Source: JAGIBJ01 sp032119595
GTDB taxonomy: Bacteria; Actinomycetota; Thermoleophilia; Solirubrobacterales; Solirubrobacteraceae
Assembly: GCA_032119595.1 (NCBI GenBank)
Contig: JAUMBQ010000007.1
Coordinates: 124,001-188,000 of the forward strand
Length of the DNA stretch: 64,000 nucleotides
Direction: 5' to 3'
The translations under genes and the position numbers were made by a program. Positions 51,400 to 60,597 of the stretch are shown piece after piece. The notes below the pieces were generated by a model. The model ran no database searches and was not told the DNA's origin. It was given only the letters and a program-made list of their open reading frames with translations. The stretch's first letter is position 1; every line of letters starts with the position of its first letter.

Positions 51400-51915
51400 C
51401 TACAGGGACAGGTCTGAGCGTTCGAACTTGGTCCGCAGGAAGCGGCCTTGGGTCTGGAGCTGCTCGGCGTCGTGGGCGTAGACGGCCTGGCTCAGCTCGT
51501 GCGCCGCGTGTTCGAGCATCACGAGCTGCTCCACCAGGTGGTCGCCCGGGGTGCGGCCGTCGGGGCCAGGCGTCTGCGCAAACTGGCGGTTGAGGCCGGT
51601 GTAGGCGTCGAGCGAGGTCTTGAGGTAGTCGGTGACCATCGCCTGCACGGCAATCTCCTCGTCGACGCTCGGCGGGTTGCGCGTGAGATGGTCGAGCATC
51701 GGGAGGAGCACGTCCTCGATGCGGCCGAGCTGCGGGAGCGCGGCGACGGGCAGCTTGCCGCCGTTGCGGCGCGCCTCCCAACGCGTCTTCTCAAGCGACA
51801 TCAGCATCCGCTCACCGAACGGCCCCTGCTGGATGATCGGCTGGGGCCGAGGCTGCTCCGGCGCGGGCCGAGGCTCGTCGTCGCGATTGCGGTTGAAGAG
51901 GGAGTTGAACACCAT
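51400..51915 (-). CDS. Helical protein in the TelA-TerD operon, XpaC-like by position
   Basis: A 171-residue soluble protein with a Pro-rich segment (PRPAPEQPRPQPIIQQGP) and a helical body (RIEDVLLPMLDHLTRNPPSV, TDYLKTSLDAYTGLNRQFAQ, DHLVEQLVMLEHAAHELSQAVYAHDAEQLQTQGRFLRTKF). TelA is often preceded or followed by an XpaC-family helical protein, and the helix pattern here is similar, but sequence alone does not prove it. It sits 62 bp after telA and directly abuts terD. Confidence 0.6.
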   Translation of the reverse strand: MVFNSLFNRNRDDEPRPAPEQPRPQPIIQQGPFGERMLMSLEKTRWEARRNGGKLPVAALPQLGRIEDVLLPMLDHLTRNPPSVDEEIAVQAMVTDYLKTSLDAYTGLNRQFAQTPGPDGRTPGDHLVEQLVMLEHAAHELSQAVYAHDAEQLQTQGRFLRTKFERSDLSL

Positions 51916-51977
51916 GGGCAGAGCGCGCAGCGGCCCTGAGCCACCCGCGTTCCACTGATTCTAGGCGCCTGATCCCC

Positions 51978-53180
51978 TTACCGAGCCTGCTCGGGGCCGG
52001 CCGAGCGCTCGAGGTACGGCTGGGCCTTGGCGAGCTGGCCTTCCAGCGCCGTCACCGTGGTCTGCATCGACTTCACGGCTTCGCCGCGGAACGTGTCGAT
52101 CGAGTCCATCGTGGCGAACACGTCGTTGAAGGCCTGCTCGAGCTTGGCGATGTCGATCGTCGACGAGGACGCCTGCTGCTGGATCTCCGCCGACTGCTGC
52201 CGCAGGAGCGCGGCGTTGTTGGCGATCACGTCCGACGTGGTCGAGTTCAGGGCCTGGATCTGGCTGAGGACCAGCTTCTGGTTGGTGAGCGCCTCGGCGA
52301 CGATCACCGCCGTGCGCAGCGCCGAGAGCGTCGTGGTGCGGGCCCGCTCGACGCCCTTGATCAGCTCAACGTTGTTCTGCTTGACCATGTCCATCGCGAG
52401 GTACCCCTGCGCGGCGACGGCAAGCTGCGTGAGGATGTCCTGGCGGCGCTGGCGTACGGCGAACTGCACGTCGGAGCGGAACTGGCCCGCTCGGGTCGGG
52501 TCGCTGAGTTCGAGCTCGCCGATGCGGCGGTCGAGGCCGTCGTCGAGCTGGCCCATGAGCAGCGCGTACTCCGTGAGCGTGCCCATGAGCGTCCAGAGGT
52601 TCGACCGTTCCTGCTCGATCGCGGCGTTGTCCTTGCGGAGTTCGTCCTGGCTGGCAGCCAGCGACTTGGTGATCTCGTCGAGCTGGGTCTGCGCCGTCTT
52701 GTAGCGGTCGAAGTACGCCTGGATCTTGTTGCCGCCCGGGATGAACCCGAGGATCTTGCGGACCGGCTTGCCTTCCAGGTCCGCGCGGTTCGGCGTGAGC
52801 TCGACGACCGTCTGGCGCAGCTCGTTGAGCGTCTTGGCGGTCTTGGCCTGCGCGCCGACGTTCGACTTGCCGGCCGTGCCTGCCAGCGCAGACGACGGCC
52901 GCTCAAGCATCCGGTTGGACACGTTCGCCGACTTCGTCAGCTCCTCGGCCCCCACGTTGCTGAGTTCCTCGACCTTCTTCGCCAGCTCCGGGCTGTTGGT
53001 CGTGAGGGCCTCCAGGTCGCGCACGTACGCGTCGGCCATCGATTTCAGCTCGGCCTGGCGGGGGCCGGCAACCGGCATCATCCCCTCGGCCTGCTCCTCC
53101 TGGATCACCGGGACGGGGGCCGGCGGGGTAAGCGTGAGTGCCAGCGACTGCGACGGCGCGGCGGTGTCGATGCTGCTCAT
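51978..53180 (-). CDS. telA: TelA-family toxic-anion resistance protein
   Basis: A 400-residue, almost wholly helical protein of the TelA/KlaA family, linked to tellurite and antimicrobial resistance. Family runs are clear: GNKIQAYFDRYKTAQTQLDEITKSLA, ELRKDNAAIEQERSNLWTLMG, VQFAVRQRRQDILTQLAVAAQGYLAMDMVKQNNVELIKGVERA and TTLSALRTAVIVAEALTNQKLVL. It is cytoplasmic with long coiled coils. It is the first gene of the four-gene ter/tel operon. The ATG at 53180 precedes a Pro-rich tail. A tRNA-Leu lies divergently upstream. Confidence 0.93.
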   Translation of the reverse strand: MSSIDTAAPSQSLALTLTPPAPVPVIQEEQAEGMMPVAGPRQAELKSMADAYVRDLEALTTNSPELAKKVEELSNVGAEELTKSANVSNRMLERPSSALAGTAGKSNVGAQAKTAKTLNELRQTVVELTPNRADLEGKPVRKILGFIPGGNKIQAYFDRYKTAQTQLDEITKSLAASQDELRKDNAAIEQERSNLWTLMGTLTEYALLMGQLDDGLDRRIGELELSDPTRAGQFRSDVQFAVRQRRQDILTQLAVAAQGYLAMDMVKQNNVELIKGVERARTTTLSALRTAVIVAEALTNQKLVLSQIQALNSTTSDVIANNAALLRQQSAEIQQQASSSTIDIAKLEQAFNDVFATMDSIDTFRGEAVKSMQTTVTALEGQLAKAQPYLERSAGPEQAR

Positions 53181-53325
53181 GGCACGAGTGTATGCGCGCC
53201 GCCGGGGTTGTCGAGCCAGGCCGCGTGCGGGCCAGATACCGCCGGCCGGATCGCCCGGCAGCCCGGGCCTCGCGGCGCCGTCGGTGCACGCCGCCCGCCG
53301 GCGTCGTACGATGCGTCGTCCCCAC

Positions 53326-53408
53326 GCAGCGGTGGCGGAATGGTAGACGCAGCGGACTCAAAATCCGCCGGCAGTGATGTCGTGAGGGTTCGAGTCCCTC
53401 CCGCTGTA
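53326..53408 (+). tRNA. tRNA-Leu (CAA)
   Basis: An 83-nt class II tRNA. The acceptor is GCAGCGG with CCGCTGT, the anticodon stem GCGGA/TCCGC encloses CTCAAAA (CAA), there is a long variable arm, and the T arm is GAGGG-TTCGAGT-CCCTC. It is the third leucine tRNA in this window. Confidence 0.95.
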
Positions 53409-53411
53409 CTT

Positions 53412-53463
53412 GGGCAGGCGCGCCCGGCAGACGCGGCGGGCCCCTCGACGCGGGCCCCTGCCC
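53412..53463. terminator. Probable terminator after tRNA-Leu(CAA)
   Basis: Outer arms GGGCAGG and CCTGCCC enclose GC-rich inner symmetry, between the tRNA and the convergent phosphatase gene. Confidence 0.5.
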
Positions 53464-53479
53464 TGCCGAGCGCTGCGCC

Positions 53480-54460
53480 TCAGCCCACCAGGTCGATGAC
53501 CGCGCCCTGGACCGGCTCGGCGCCGGCCGCGACCAGCGGCCAGAGCTGATCGGTGAGGCCGTTCGGGGTGACGATCACGCCATCGGGGATGTCGCCGACG
53601 GGCGGGAGATAGCGGACGGTGAGGCCGACCTGCTCGCAGAGCAGGGCGCCGGCAGCGATGTCCCACGGGCGCACGGTGCGCTCGTAATAAGCGTCGAGGC
53701 GGCCGGCGGCGGCCCAGCAGAGATCCAGGGCGGCGGCGCCGGTGCGGCGCACGTCGCGGACGATGTCGATGTAGCTGGCGATCACTTGGGCCTGGTGCTT
53801 GCGGACGGCCGGTGCGTAGGCGAAGCCGGTCCCGATGAGCGCGGTGGCGAGTTCGGCCGGGCGATCGGCGGCATCGCCGAGGGGCGTCACGGCGCCGTGA
53901 CGGTCGACCAACAGCGCCAGGCCCCCGCGGCCCGCGACGAAGACCTCTTGGGCGAGGGGATCAACCACGACGCCGGCCACCACACCGTCGGCGTCGCGCA
54001 CGGCCACCGAGACGCACCAGGAGCGCAGGCCGAAGAGGAAGTTGGTGGTGCCGTCGAGCGGATCGCAGATCCACACGTACGATGACCCGGCCGCCTCGCG
54101 GGCCGCCAGAACAGCGTTCAGGCCGTAGACCTCACCGTCGGCGCCCGCCTCGTTGCCAGAGAGAGGTGTCCCGTCGGCGTGCGCCAGACCACCTTCCTCA
54201 CCGAGCACCACATCGTGCGGCCGGCGCTCGGCCAGCACGGCACGGATCGCGGCTTCGGAGCCGAGGTCGGCCTCGGAAACCATGTCGGTTCCGGTCGACT
54301 TCGTCTCGCTCGCCGAGATCTTCCCGAAGTACTTCATGAGCACCTTGGCTCCGGCCTCGGCGGCATCGCGAGCAACCTCGAGCAGCACGCTCTCGATCTG
54401 CGGCGGGCCGGCGAGCGCCGCGATATCGGCGGCGATCTGCGCGCGGTCGCGAGTCGACAT
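53480..54460 (-). CDS. Inositol monophosphatase family protein
   Basis: A 326-residue Mg2+-dependent phosphatase of the IMPase/SuhB/HisN family. The metal-site motifs are present: EADLGSE, VVLGEEGG, then DPLDGTTNF (about residue 140) and the C-terminal RPWDIAAGALLCEQVG. An N-terminal helical extension of about 40 residues precedes the usual start. The real substrate may be inositol-1-phosphate, histidinol phosphate, or 3'-phosphoadenosine phosphate; sequence alone cannot decide. The ATG overlaps the amidase stop by 1 nt (TGATG), so amidase and phosphatase are cotranslated. Confidence 0.92.
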   Translation of the reverse strand: MSTRDRAQIAADIAALAGPPQIESVLLEVARDAAEAGAKVLMKYFGKISASETKSTGTDMVSEADLGSEAAIRAVLAERRPHDVVLGEEGGLAHADGTPLSGNEAGADGEVYGLNAVLAAREAAGSSYVWICDPLDGTTNFLFGLRSWCVSVAVRDADGVVAGVVVDPLAQEVFVAGRGGLALLVDRHGAVTPLGDAADRPAELATALIGTGFAYAPAVRKHQAQVIASYIDIVRDVRRTGAAALDLCWAAAGRLDAYYERTVRPWDIAAGALLCEQVGLTVRYLPPVGDIPDGVIVTPNGLTDQLWPLVAAGAEPVQGAVIDLVG

Positions 54461-55869
54461 CAGGTGGCCTTCGTCGTCGGGAAATCCCACGGGCGTTCGC
54501 GCTCGAGCTGCGCGGCGATCTGCAGGAGCTGACGCTCGCTGCCAGGTCGGCCCGTGAGCAAGACCGCGACGGGCAGCCCCTGCGCGTCCACGCCGGCCGG
54601 CACCGAGATCCCGCACCAGCCGAGCAGGTTCCAGGTACTCAGGAACGACACCCGCTGGGAGGCCTTGAAGCTCGTCACGATCGACGGGACGCCGTCGCGC
54701 TCCCCGACCGGCGGCGCCGAACACGGCATGGTCGGCGAGAGCAGGAGATCGAAGCCCTCGAGCGACTGCTCGACGGCCTTGCACTCGGCGGCGACGTTCA
54801 TCGCCCACCTCATCAGCGGGCGCAGTGGCCGTCCCATGCGGACGAGCAGGCGCGTGCCCTTTTCGATCTGCTTGGGCGCGTCGGTCTCGTCGACCTCCTT
54901 GCCAATCTCGACCATGTAGCGGATCGAGAACTTCGTGGCGGCGTTGCCGAACTTCACCCGGACGGGCTCGACCTCGTGACCGAGCTGGCCGAGCAGCGTC
55001 GCGGTGAGGTCGCTCGCGCGCACCCACGCCTCCGAGATCCGGCCACCCTGAGGAATCGGCCGGTCCATCGCGCGGTCCAAGCTCAGCGCGATCCGAAGCT
55101 TCGGCGTCTCCTCCGTGACCGCGGCCGCGAGACCCTGCGGCTCGGTCAGGAGCACGTCGTAGAGCAGCGCGGTGTCGGCGATCGTGCGACCGAATCCACC
55201 CTGGACCGCGAGCCCGCCCCAGATCTCGCCCATCGGCTCCATGGTCACGGAGCCGGGCGTCGGGTAGAGGCCGGGCAGGCCGCACCAAGCGGCGGGGCCG
55301 CGGATCGAGCCGCCGCCGTCTCCGCCGAGCGCCAGGGGCACGAGCCCGGCCGACACGGCCGCCGCGGAGCCGCCGCTGGAGCCACCCGGCGTGCGGGAAG
55401 GGTCCCACGGGTTGCGGGTCGCGCCTCCGAGGTCGCTCTCGCAGAACGGCGTGAGGCAGAACTCCGGCGTGCGTGTGGCGCCGACCAGCACGCCGCCGGC
55501 CGCGCGGATCAGCTTGAACGTCGCGGCATCTTCGGGCGAAGGCTGCGTGTAAGCGCGGCTGCCGTGCGACACGACGACGCCCTCCATCGGCGCGTCGTCC
55601 TTCACCGCGACCGGCACGCCAGCCAGCGGGAGGTACTCGCCCTGAGCCAGGCGATCAGACACGATCTCAGCCTCGGCGAGAGCCTCGGCGCGGCGCAGCC
55701 GGATGAACGCGTTGAGCGTGGGCTCGGCCGCCTCGATCCGCTCGAACGCGGCCTCGACGACCTGCTTCGGCGTCAGCTCGCCAGAGCGCACCCGAGCGGC
55801 TGTCGCGCCGGCGCTGGCCCAACGCAATTCCTCAGCAAGCGAGCTGGTCTGGTCGGCGGTGTCGGTCAC
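54460..55869 (-). CDS. Amidase signature family hydrolase
   Basis: A 469-residue amidase hydrolysing an amide bond. The Ser-cisSer-Lys machinery is visible: Lys in VAVKDDAPM (residue about 90), the Gly/Ser loop GGSSGGSAAAVSAGLVPLALGGDGGGSIRGPAA with the cis-Ser and nucleophile Ser, and the C-terminal GISVPAGVDAQGLPVAV. Enzymes of this family include 6-aminohexanoate cyclic-dimer hydrolase, acylamidase and GatA; GatA is unlikely because gatB/C are not near. The GTG at 55869 gives the normal N-terminus. It is the first gene of a two-gene unit with the phosphatase. Confidence 0.93.
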   Translation of the reverse strand: MTDTADQTSSLAEELRWASAGATAARVRSGELTPKQVVEAAFERIEAAEPTLNAFIRLRRAEALAEAEIVSDRLAQGEYLPLAGVPVAVKDDAPMEGVVVSHGSRAYTQPSPEDAATFKLIRAAGGVLVGATRTPEFCLTPFCESDLGGATRNPWDPSRTPGGSSGGSAAAVSAGLVPLALGGDGGGSIRGPAAWCGLPGLYPTPGSVTMEPMGEIWGGLAVQGGFGRTIADTALLYDVLLTEPQGLAAAVTEETPKLRIALSLDRAMDRPIPQGGRISEAWVRASDLTATLLGQLGHEVEPVRVKFGNAATKFSIRYMVEIGKEVDETDAPKQIEKGTRLLVRMGRPLRPLMRWAMNVAAECKAVEQSLEGFDLLLSPTMPCSAPPVGERDGVPSIVTSFKASQRVSFLSTWNLLGWCGISVPAGVDAQGLPVAVLLTGRPGSERQLLQIAAQLERERPWDFPTTKAT

Positions 55870-56118
55870 GTGCAGGCGGGGGTGGCAAGCATGAACTCGA
55901 TGGTACCGGCGGGATGCAGGGCCGCCGGCGAGCCCACCGAGCATGGGGGCGAAAACACGCGCAATCCGCGCTTCTCGCGACCCACCCCGCGACCCGCGAT
56001 GTTCCGGTCGGGCAAGGCGCTGGCGCACCACTCGTCCCCCATACCGCCCAACAACGGTCCACATACCGGCGTCATTCCTTTTGGGTGTCGCTCCCGACTC
56101 CGAAACGTTCACCAGCCC

Positions 56119-57864
56119 GTGACCTCTTCCGTTCTGACCCCACCCCCATCTCAGGCGTCGTCGGCTGTGGCCGCAGCCGTGAGCGACCGGTCCGCCGCCG
56201 CAGCGCGAGAGCGCACGGCCGCCATGAACGACGAGCTGGCCCAGCGGCTGGCCACCAAGAAGAAGCCAGCAGCGAAGAAGACGACCAAGAAGTCGAAGAA
56301 GCGCAAGAAGAAGCTTCCGGTCTGCACCGCGAAGGACCTCAAGAAGAAGAAGTCCAAGCGGCGCAAGTGCCGCATCGTGAAGAAGGTCCCCGTCGGCCAG
56401 CGGCCGTCGTCGCCGACAGGGCCGGTCGCCGCACCGCCCGTCACGGCGCCATCGCCGGACGCGTGGACGCCGGTCGTCGTCGACGTACGCACCGACGGTC
56501 TGCGCACCTACAGCGGTGAATTCGGCGTCGCCCAGGCCACCCGCCTGCTCTTCCGCGGCGGCTTCGGGCCCGCGCCCGGCCAGGCCGAGGAGTTCGCGAC
56601 CCTCGGCGTCAAGGGCGCCGTCGCCCGGCTCATGAATCCGCCGGCCGGCAAGGGCACCGCCGCCACGCTCGCTGGCCCGGCCCCCACGTGCGACGGGCTC
56701 GTGGGCGGCCAATTCGCCCCCGAGGACCGGTGGAACCACGGCACACTGCAGTTCCTGGACCGCATCACCCGCTCCACCGACCAGCTCGGTGAGCGCCTCA
56801 CGATGGTGCTCCACGACTGGCTCGCGATCAACGCCGGCGACGTCGGCGCCAAGCACATGCTGGTGTCGATCAACGCGATGCGCAACGGCTGGCGCGGCTC
56901 GTTCCGCCAGCTCATGCTCGACATGACCATCGACCCCGCGATGCTCCAGTGGCTGAGCGGCCTGGGCAGCGACAAGTGGTCGCCGAATGAGAACTACGCC
57001 CGCGAGATCATGGAGCTGTTCTGCCTGGGCGCCGACCGCGGCGCCTACACCGAGGCTGACATCCGCGAACTCGCTCGCGCGTTCACCGGCTGGCGCGCCG
57101 ACTGGAGCGACGCGCTGGGGCTGCACAACTTCCGGTTCGACGCCAACCGCTGGGACTCCGGTGAGAAGGTCTTCTTCCGCGGTACCGCGCACGAGCGCCG
57201 CGGCAACTTCGACTGGAAGGACACGGTCAACGCCGTGATCGACCATCCGCTGCACCCGTCGTTCGTCGCGCTCAAGCTCTGGGGCGCGTTCATCCCGACG
57301 CCGCCGACGCCGGTCACGCTCGCTGAGCTCGAATCGCTGTACCGCAGCGGCGGCGAGCGCCTGGAGCCGCTCGTCGAAGCGATCCTCCTGCACCCCGACC
57401 TCTACAACGGCCCGTCGGTCACGAAGTCGCCGGTCACGTACGTCGCCGGGATGCTGCGGGCCCGCAGCCGAGGGATCGACGACGAGGCATGGTCGTGGAT
57501 GCTCGATAGCGCCGGTCAGTCGCCGTGGTACCCGCCAAATGTGTCCGGCTGGAACGAGCGCGCGTGGCTCAACACGACCACGTACGAAGCCCGATGGAAC
57601 GCGGCGTCCAACCACATCAACCACGCGCCGGCGCGTGAGGAGGACTACGAGGGAAGCACCGAGACGCCCGAACAGGCCGTCGCCGCCGCCCTCGCGTTCT
57701 GGGGCAATCCCGTCCTCACGGACACCCACCGCGCCGTGCTCCTCCAGCACGCTCGCGACGCCATGACGACCTTCTACTGGGGCAACGAGGCGCTGCAGCG
57801 CTCGATGCGGCAGAACACGCTGCGGCAGCTCGTCACCGCCGCCCCCGATCACCAGGTGAGCTGA
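56119..57864 (+). CDS. DUF1800 family protein with Lys-rich N-terminus
   Basis: A 581-residue protein. Residues 50-110 are strongly basic (KKKPAAKKTTKKSKKRKKK and similar). From about 135 the DUF1800 domain runs to the end: ATRLLFRGGFGPAPGQ, LTMVLHDWLAINAG, SPNENYAREIMELFCLGADRGAYTEADIRELARAFTGWR and VSGWNERAWLNTTTYEARW. DUF1800 proteins are secreted or surface proteins of unknown activity that nearly always pair with a DUF1501 protein, as here (2 bp downstream). No signal peptide is visible, and the start (GTG 56119 or ATG 56224) is uncertain. Weak upstream ribosome sites leave either open. Confidence 0.88.
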   Translation: MTSSVLTPPPSQASSAVAAAVSDRSAAAARERTAAMNDELAQRLATKKKPAAKKTTKKSKKRKKKLPVCTAKDLKKKKSKRRKCRIVKKVPVGQRPSSPTGPVAAPPVTAPSPDAWTPVVVDVRTDGLRTYSGEFGVAQATRLLFRGGFGPAPGQAEEFATLGVKGAVARLMNPPAGKGTAATLAGPAPTCDGLVGGQFAPEDRWNHGTLQFLDRITRSTDQLGERLTMVLHDWLAINAGDVGAKHMLVSINAMRNGWRGSFRQLMLDMTIDPAMLQWLSGLGSDKWSPNENYAREIMELFCLGADRGAYTEADIRELARAFTGWRADWSDALGLHNFRFDANRWDSGEKVFFRGTAHERRGNFDWKDTVNAVIDHPLHPSFVALKLWGAFIPTPPTPVTLAELESLYRSGGERLEPLVEAILLHPDLYNGPSVTKSPVTYVAGMLRARSRGIDDEAWSWMLDSAGQSPWYPPNVSGWNERAWLNTTTYEARWNAASNHINHAPAREEDYEGSTETPEQAVAAALAFWGNPVLTDTHRAVLLQHARDAMTTFYWGNEALQRSMRQNTLRQLVTAAPDHQVS

Positions 57865-57866
57865 CC

Positions 57867-59282
57867 ATGCACAAGCACTGCCAGAACTACGCCCGCTCCC
57901 GCCCCGCCGTCGCTGGCGACGGGCTTCCGATGATCGAGCACGGAATGCCGACCCCCGCGGGCACCGGCCTCTCGCGCCGCTCGCTGATGCTGCGCTCGCT
58001 CGGCCTCGGCGTCGCCGTCTACGGCGCTGGCGCCGTCGGCGGATCCGAAGCCGTCGAGGCCGCGATCAACGACGCACTCGGCGAGCACAAAGTCGTCGTG
58101 TCGGTGTTCTTCGACGGCGGCTGGGACTCCCTGAGCGTCCTTGCGCCGTTCGGCACCGACCACAAGCATGAGGCCCGCGCGGCCGAGCTGCGCCCCGGGC
58201 TGTCCGGCAACACCGCGATCGACCGCGCCCAGGCGCAGACGTTCAGCGCCGATCCCAGCCTGTCGTGGCACCCCGCGGCGGCTGGCCTCAAAGACCTGTG
58301 GGACGACCCGAACGTCGGCGTCGCCGTCGCACCCGCGTGCGGCTACCCGAACGCCAACGGCTCGCATTTCACGAGCCGCCATTTCTGGGAGGTCGGCGCC
58401 CTCGACGTCGGTGGCAGCACCGGCTGGATGGGCCGCTACCTCGACCGCGTCGGCCGCAGCGACGTGCCGATCCAGGGCATCTCGATGGGCGGCAACCTGT
58501 CGCCCGCCCAGGCGACCGACAAGGTCCCCGTCTCTGCCATCTGGGACATCGGCAACTACCGCTACAACTACCCGCAGGTGTGGGGGCCGATGGAAGGGCC
58601 CGCGACCCAAAACCTCCGTGCGCTCGGGCGCACGGCCACGGTCGACCCGCAACTCGCGACCGCCCGGATGGTGGCCGAGGCGTCGTTCCAGCTTGTCGAC
58701 GACCTGGCCAACGTCAGCTCATCGCCGGCCCCAGCCGCAGGGCTCTACGGCGCCGATCCACAGGGCGTCGCCCGCCAGCTCCGCGACGTGGCTCGCCTGC
58801 TCGACACCCGCATCAACGGCAGCGCCCTGCCGATTCGCTGCATCTCGGTCAACGCACAAGGCGGGTACGACACCCACAGTGACCAGACCGCGTCGTTCGG
58901 CGAAGACCTGAAGGCCAACTGCGACGCGATCAAGGCGTTTTGGCAGGACCTGCGCAACCGCGGTGAAGACGACCGGGTGCTCATGCTCGTGTGGAGCGAA
59001 TTCGGCCGGCGACCCGAAGAGAACGGCTCTGGCGGCTCCGACCACGGCGCCGCTGGCGCCGCGTTCGTGCTCGGCAAGAACGTGCAACAGGGCCTGATCG
59101 GCGAGTTCCCCGGGCTCAAGGCGCACGGGGCCGTGGACTCCGGTCTCACCGAGGACGAAAACCTCCGCCACACCAGCGATTTCCGGTCGATCGAGGCCGC
59201 GATCCTCGAGCAATGGCTCGACACCGACGCTGCCGCGATCCTGCCGGGCATCGGCAGCATGGCGCGAGCCACGCTGCTCTAA
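57867..59282 (+). CDS. DUF1501 family exported protein (Tat-type signal)
   Basis: A 471-residue protein with a twin-arginine-type signal (SRRSLMLRSLGLGVAVYGAGAVGG near residue 36) preceded by a long N-region. The body has the DUF1501 alkaline-phosphatase-like fold: VVVSVFFDGGWDSLSVLAPF, then GSHFTSRHFWEVGALD, NAQGGYDTHSDQ, LVWSEFGRRPEENGSGGSDHGAAGAAFVLG. The Asp/His set (FDGGWD, GYDTH, GSDHG) looks like a metal site. Known members are linked to sulfatase-type chemistry, but function is not proved. It is immediately downstream of DUF1800 (2 bp) and 23 bp upstream of a cupredoxin. Confidence 0.93.
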   Translation: MHKHCQNYARSRPAVAGDGLPMIEHGMPTPAGTGLSRRSLMLRSLGLGVAVYGAGAVGGSEAVEAAINDALGEHKVVVSVFFDGGWDSLSVLAPFGTDHKHEARAAELRPGLSGNTAIDRAQAQTFSADPSLSWHPAAAGLKDLWDDPNVGVAVAPACGYPNANGSHFTSRHFWEVGALDVGGSTGWMGRYLDRVGRSDVPIQGISMGGNLSPAQATDKVPVSAIWDIGNYRYNYPQVWGPMEGPATQNLRALGRTATVDPQLATARMVAEASFQLVDDLANVSSSPAPAAGLYGADPQGVARQLRDVARLLDTRINGSALPIRCISVNAQGGYDTHSDQTASFGEDLKANCDAIKAFWQDLRNRGEDDRVLMLVWSEFGRRPEENGSGGSDHGAAGAAFVLGKNVQQGLIGEFPGLKAHGAVDSGLTEDENLRHTSDFRSIEAAILEQWLDTDAAAILPGIGSMARATLL

Positions 59283-59305
59283 CGAGCAGCGCCCTCCGAC
59301 TGCCA

Positions 59306-60523
59306 GTGCATCCCCGTCTCCTCTCCCCTCGCGTCGCGCTCGCCGCGATCGCCCCCGTGCTCGCGGCCGCCGCGATGGCGGTGCCTTGCACGTGCCCCGA
59401 TCACGACCGGGGCACCGCGGTCGCGGCGGCGGCGCACGGAATGACGCCAGCGGAGCATGCCGCGATGACCGCCGGAGTTCCGGCGACGACGCACCGCGCA
59501 ACCAGCGTCGCGAAGCGAGACGCCGACCAGAGCCATCCGCCGGGCGGATCGGGTGCCCATGACGCCAGAAGCGATCGCGCGGGTGCCGTGTCGTCCGGCA
59601 GCGAGCGCCCCGATGTCGCTTCCGGAAGCGCGAATGGCGCGGATTCCGGCAGCGACAGCTTCCATGTGGGCACGCGCGAGCGACCGCTCGTCGCCGACGG
59701 GCCGGCCGGCCCGCTCTGGACGCCCGCCCTCCCGGACGCCTCGGGGGCTGCTGGAGCCGCGCCGCACCGCGCCGGTCACGCCGCGGCTCGTCCTTCGCAG
59801 CCAACAGCGAGTCCTGCTCAGCCAGCAGCGAGCGAAAGGGCACCCGATCCGCGCGCGCAGCGCGCCGCCCTCAGTACCGCGCAGGCGACGAAGAAGCTGA
59901 GCAAGAAGTGCCAGAAGCTGGTCAAGACCAAGCGTCCGAGCAGGCTCTCGAAGACCGACAAGAAGCGCCGCGTGAAGTGTTTGGCCCAGCGCCGGTCGCT
60001 CATGGAGCCGTCGAACGTCGCGACGCCGGAGCCCTCGAGCCCGACGACTGGAGTCACGGCGCCCGAACCGGCGATCAAGGGTCCAGCGCCGGCCACGCCG
60101 ACGCCCACGCCCACCCCGGTTCCCGGCCAGGCGCCCACCCCCACGCCCACCCCGTCGCCGTCTGGCATCGATCCGAGCACCGTCCCGTGCGCCCTCGGCG
60201 TGACCGCCCTGGACGTCGATCCGCTGAAGCCGTTCAAGATGAGCCGCGGCGTGGCCTGCGTCGATGAGCAGGGGGAACTGGCGATCGAGATGGTCAACAG
60301 CGACCGCCAGATGCACAACCTCGGGATCCGGACGCCAAACCAGCCCGACTCACTGGTGCCGCTGCTGCTGTCGGTCCCGATGGGCGAGCGCGACTCGGTC
60401 ACGGCAAACCTCGCGCCGGGCACCTACGAGATCGTCTGCATGGTCTCGGGCCACGGGAACATGACGGTGACGCTCACGGTGCTGTCCAAGGCCGACTTCA
60501 TCGCCCAAGGCTTCGCCGGCTGA
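59306..60523 (+). CDS. Exported cupredoxin with long low-complexity stalk
   Basis: A 405-residue exported protein. Its N-terminal signal (VALAAIAPVLAAAAMAVPC) ends in a possible lipobox Cys. An Ala/Ser/Pro/His-rich region follows with many HG/DHD His residues, then a basic KKLSKKCQKLVKTKRPSR segment, a Pro/Thr (PTPTPTP) spacer, and a C-terminal cupredoxin. Candidate type 1 copper ligands are His337 (QMHNLG), Cys378 (EIVCMV), His383 (SGHGN) and Met386, with the C-x4-H-x2-M spacing. It would carry one electron on the cell surface. It is the third gene of the DUF1800-DUF1501 unit. The GTG at 59306 is the likely start. Confidence 0.85.
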   Translation: MHPRLLSPRVALAAIAPVLAAAAMAVPCTCPDHDRGTAVAAAAHGMTPAEHAAMTAGVPATTHRATSVAKRDADQSHPPGGSGAHDARSDRAGAVSSGSERPDVASGSANGADSGSDSFHVGTRERPLVADGPAGPLWTPALPDASGAAGAAPHRAGHAAARPSQPTASPAQPAASERAPDPRAQRAALSTAQATKKLSKKCQKLVKTKRPSRLSKTDKKRRVKCLAQRRSLMEPSNVATPEPSSPTTGVTAPEPAIKGPAPATPTPTPTPVPGQAPTPTPTPSPSGIDPSTVPCALGVTALDVDPLKPFKMSRGVACVDEQGELAIEMVNSDRQMHNLGIRTPNQPDSLVPLLLSVPMGERDSVTANLAPGTYEIVCMVSGHGNMTVTLTVLSKADFIAQGFAG

Positions 60524-60597
60524 CCTGCGCCCGCGGGTGCCCACGCCTCTTGCGGGGTGCGCCAATCCCGGCGGCGCCGTGGCACGTATCCCCCGAC

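Noticed and set aside
54976..56118. Large plus-strand frame leading into the DUF1800 gene
   Set aside because: Its first part is antisense to the amidase gene and Arg-rich; the DUF1800 domain begins well after 56119.
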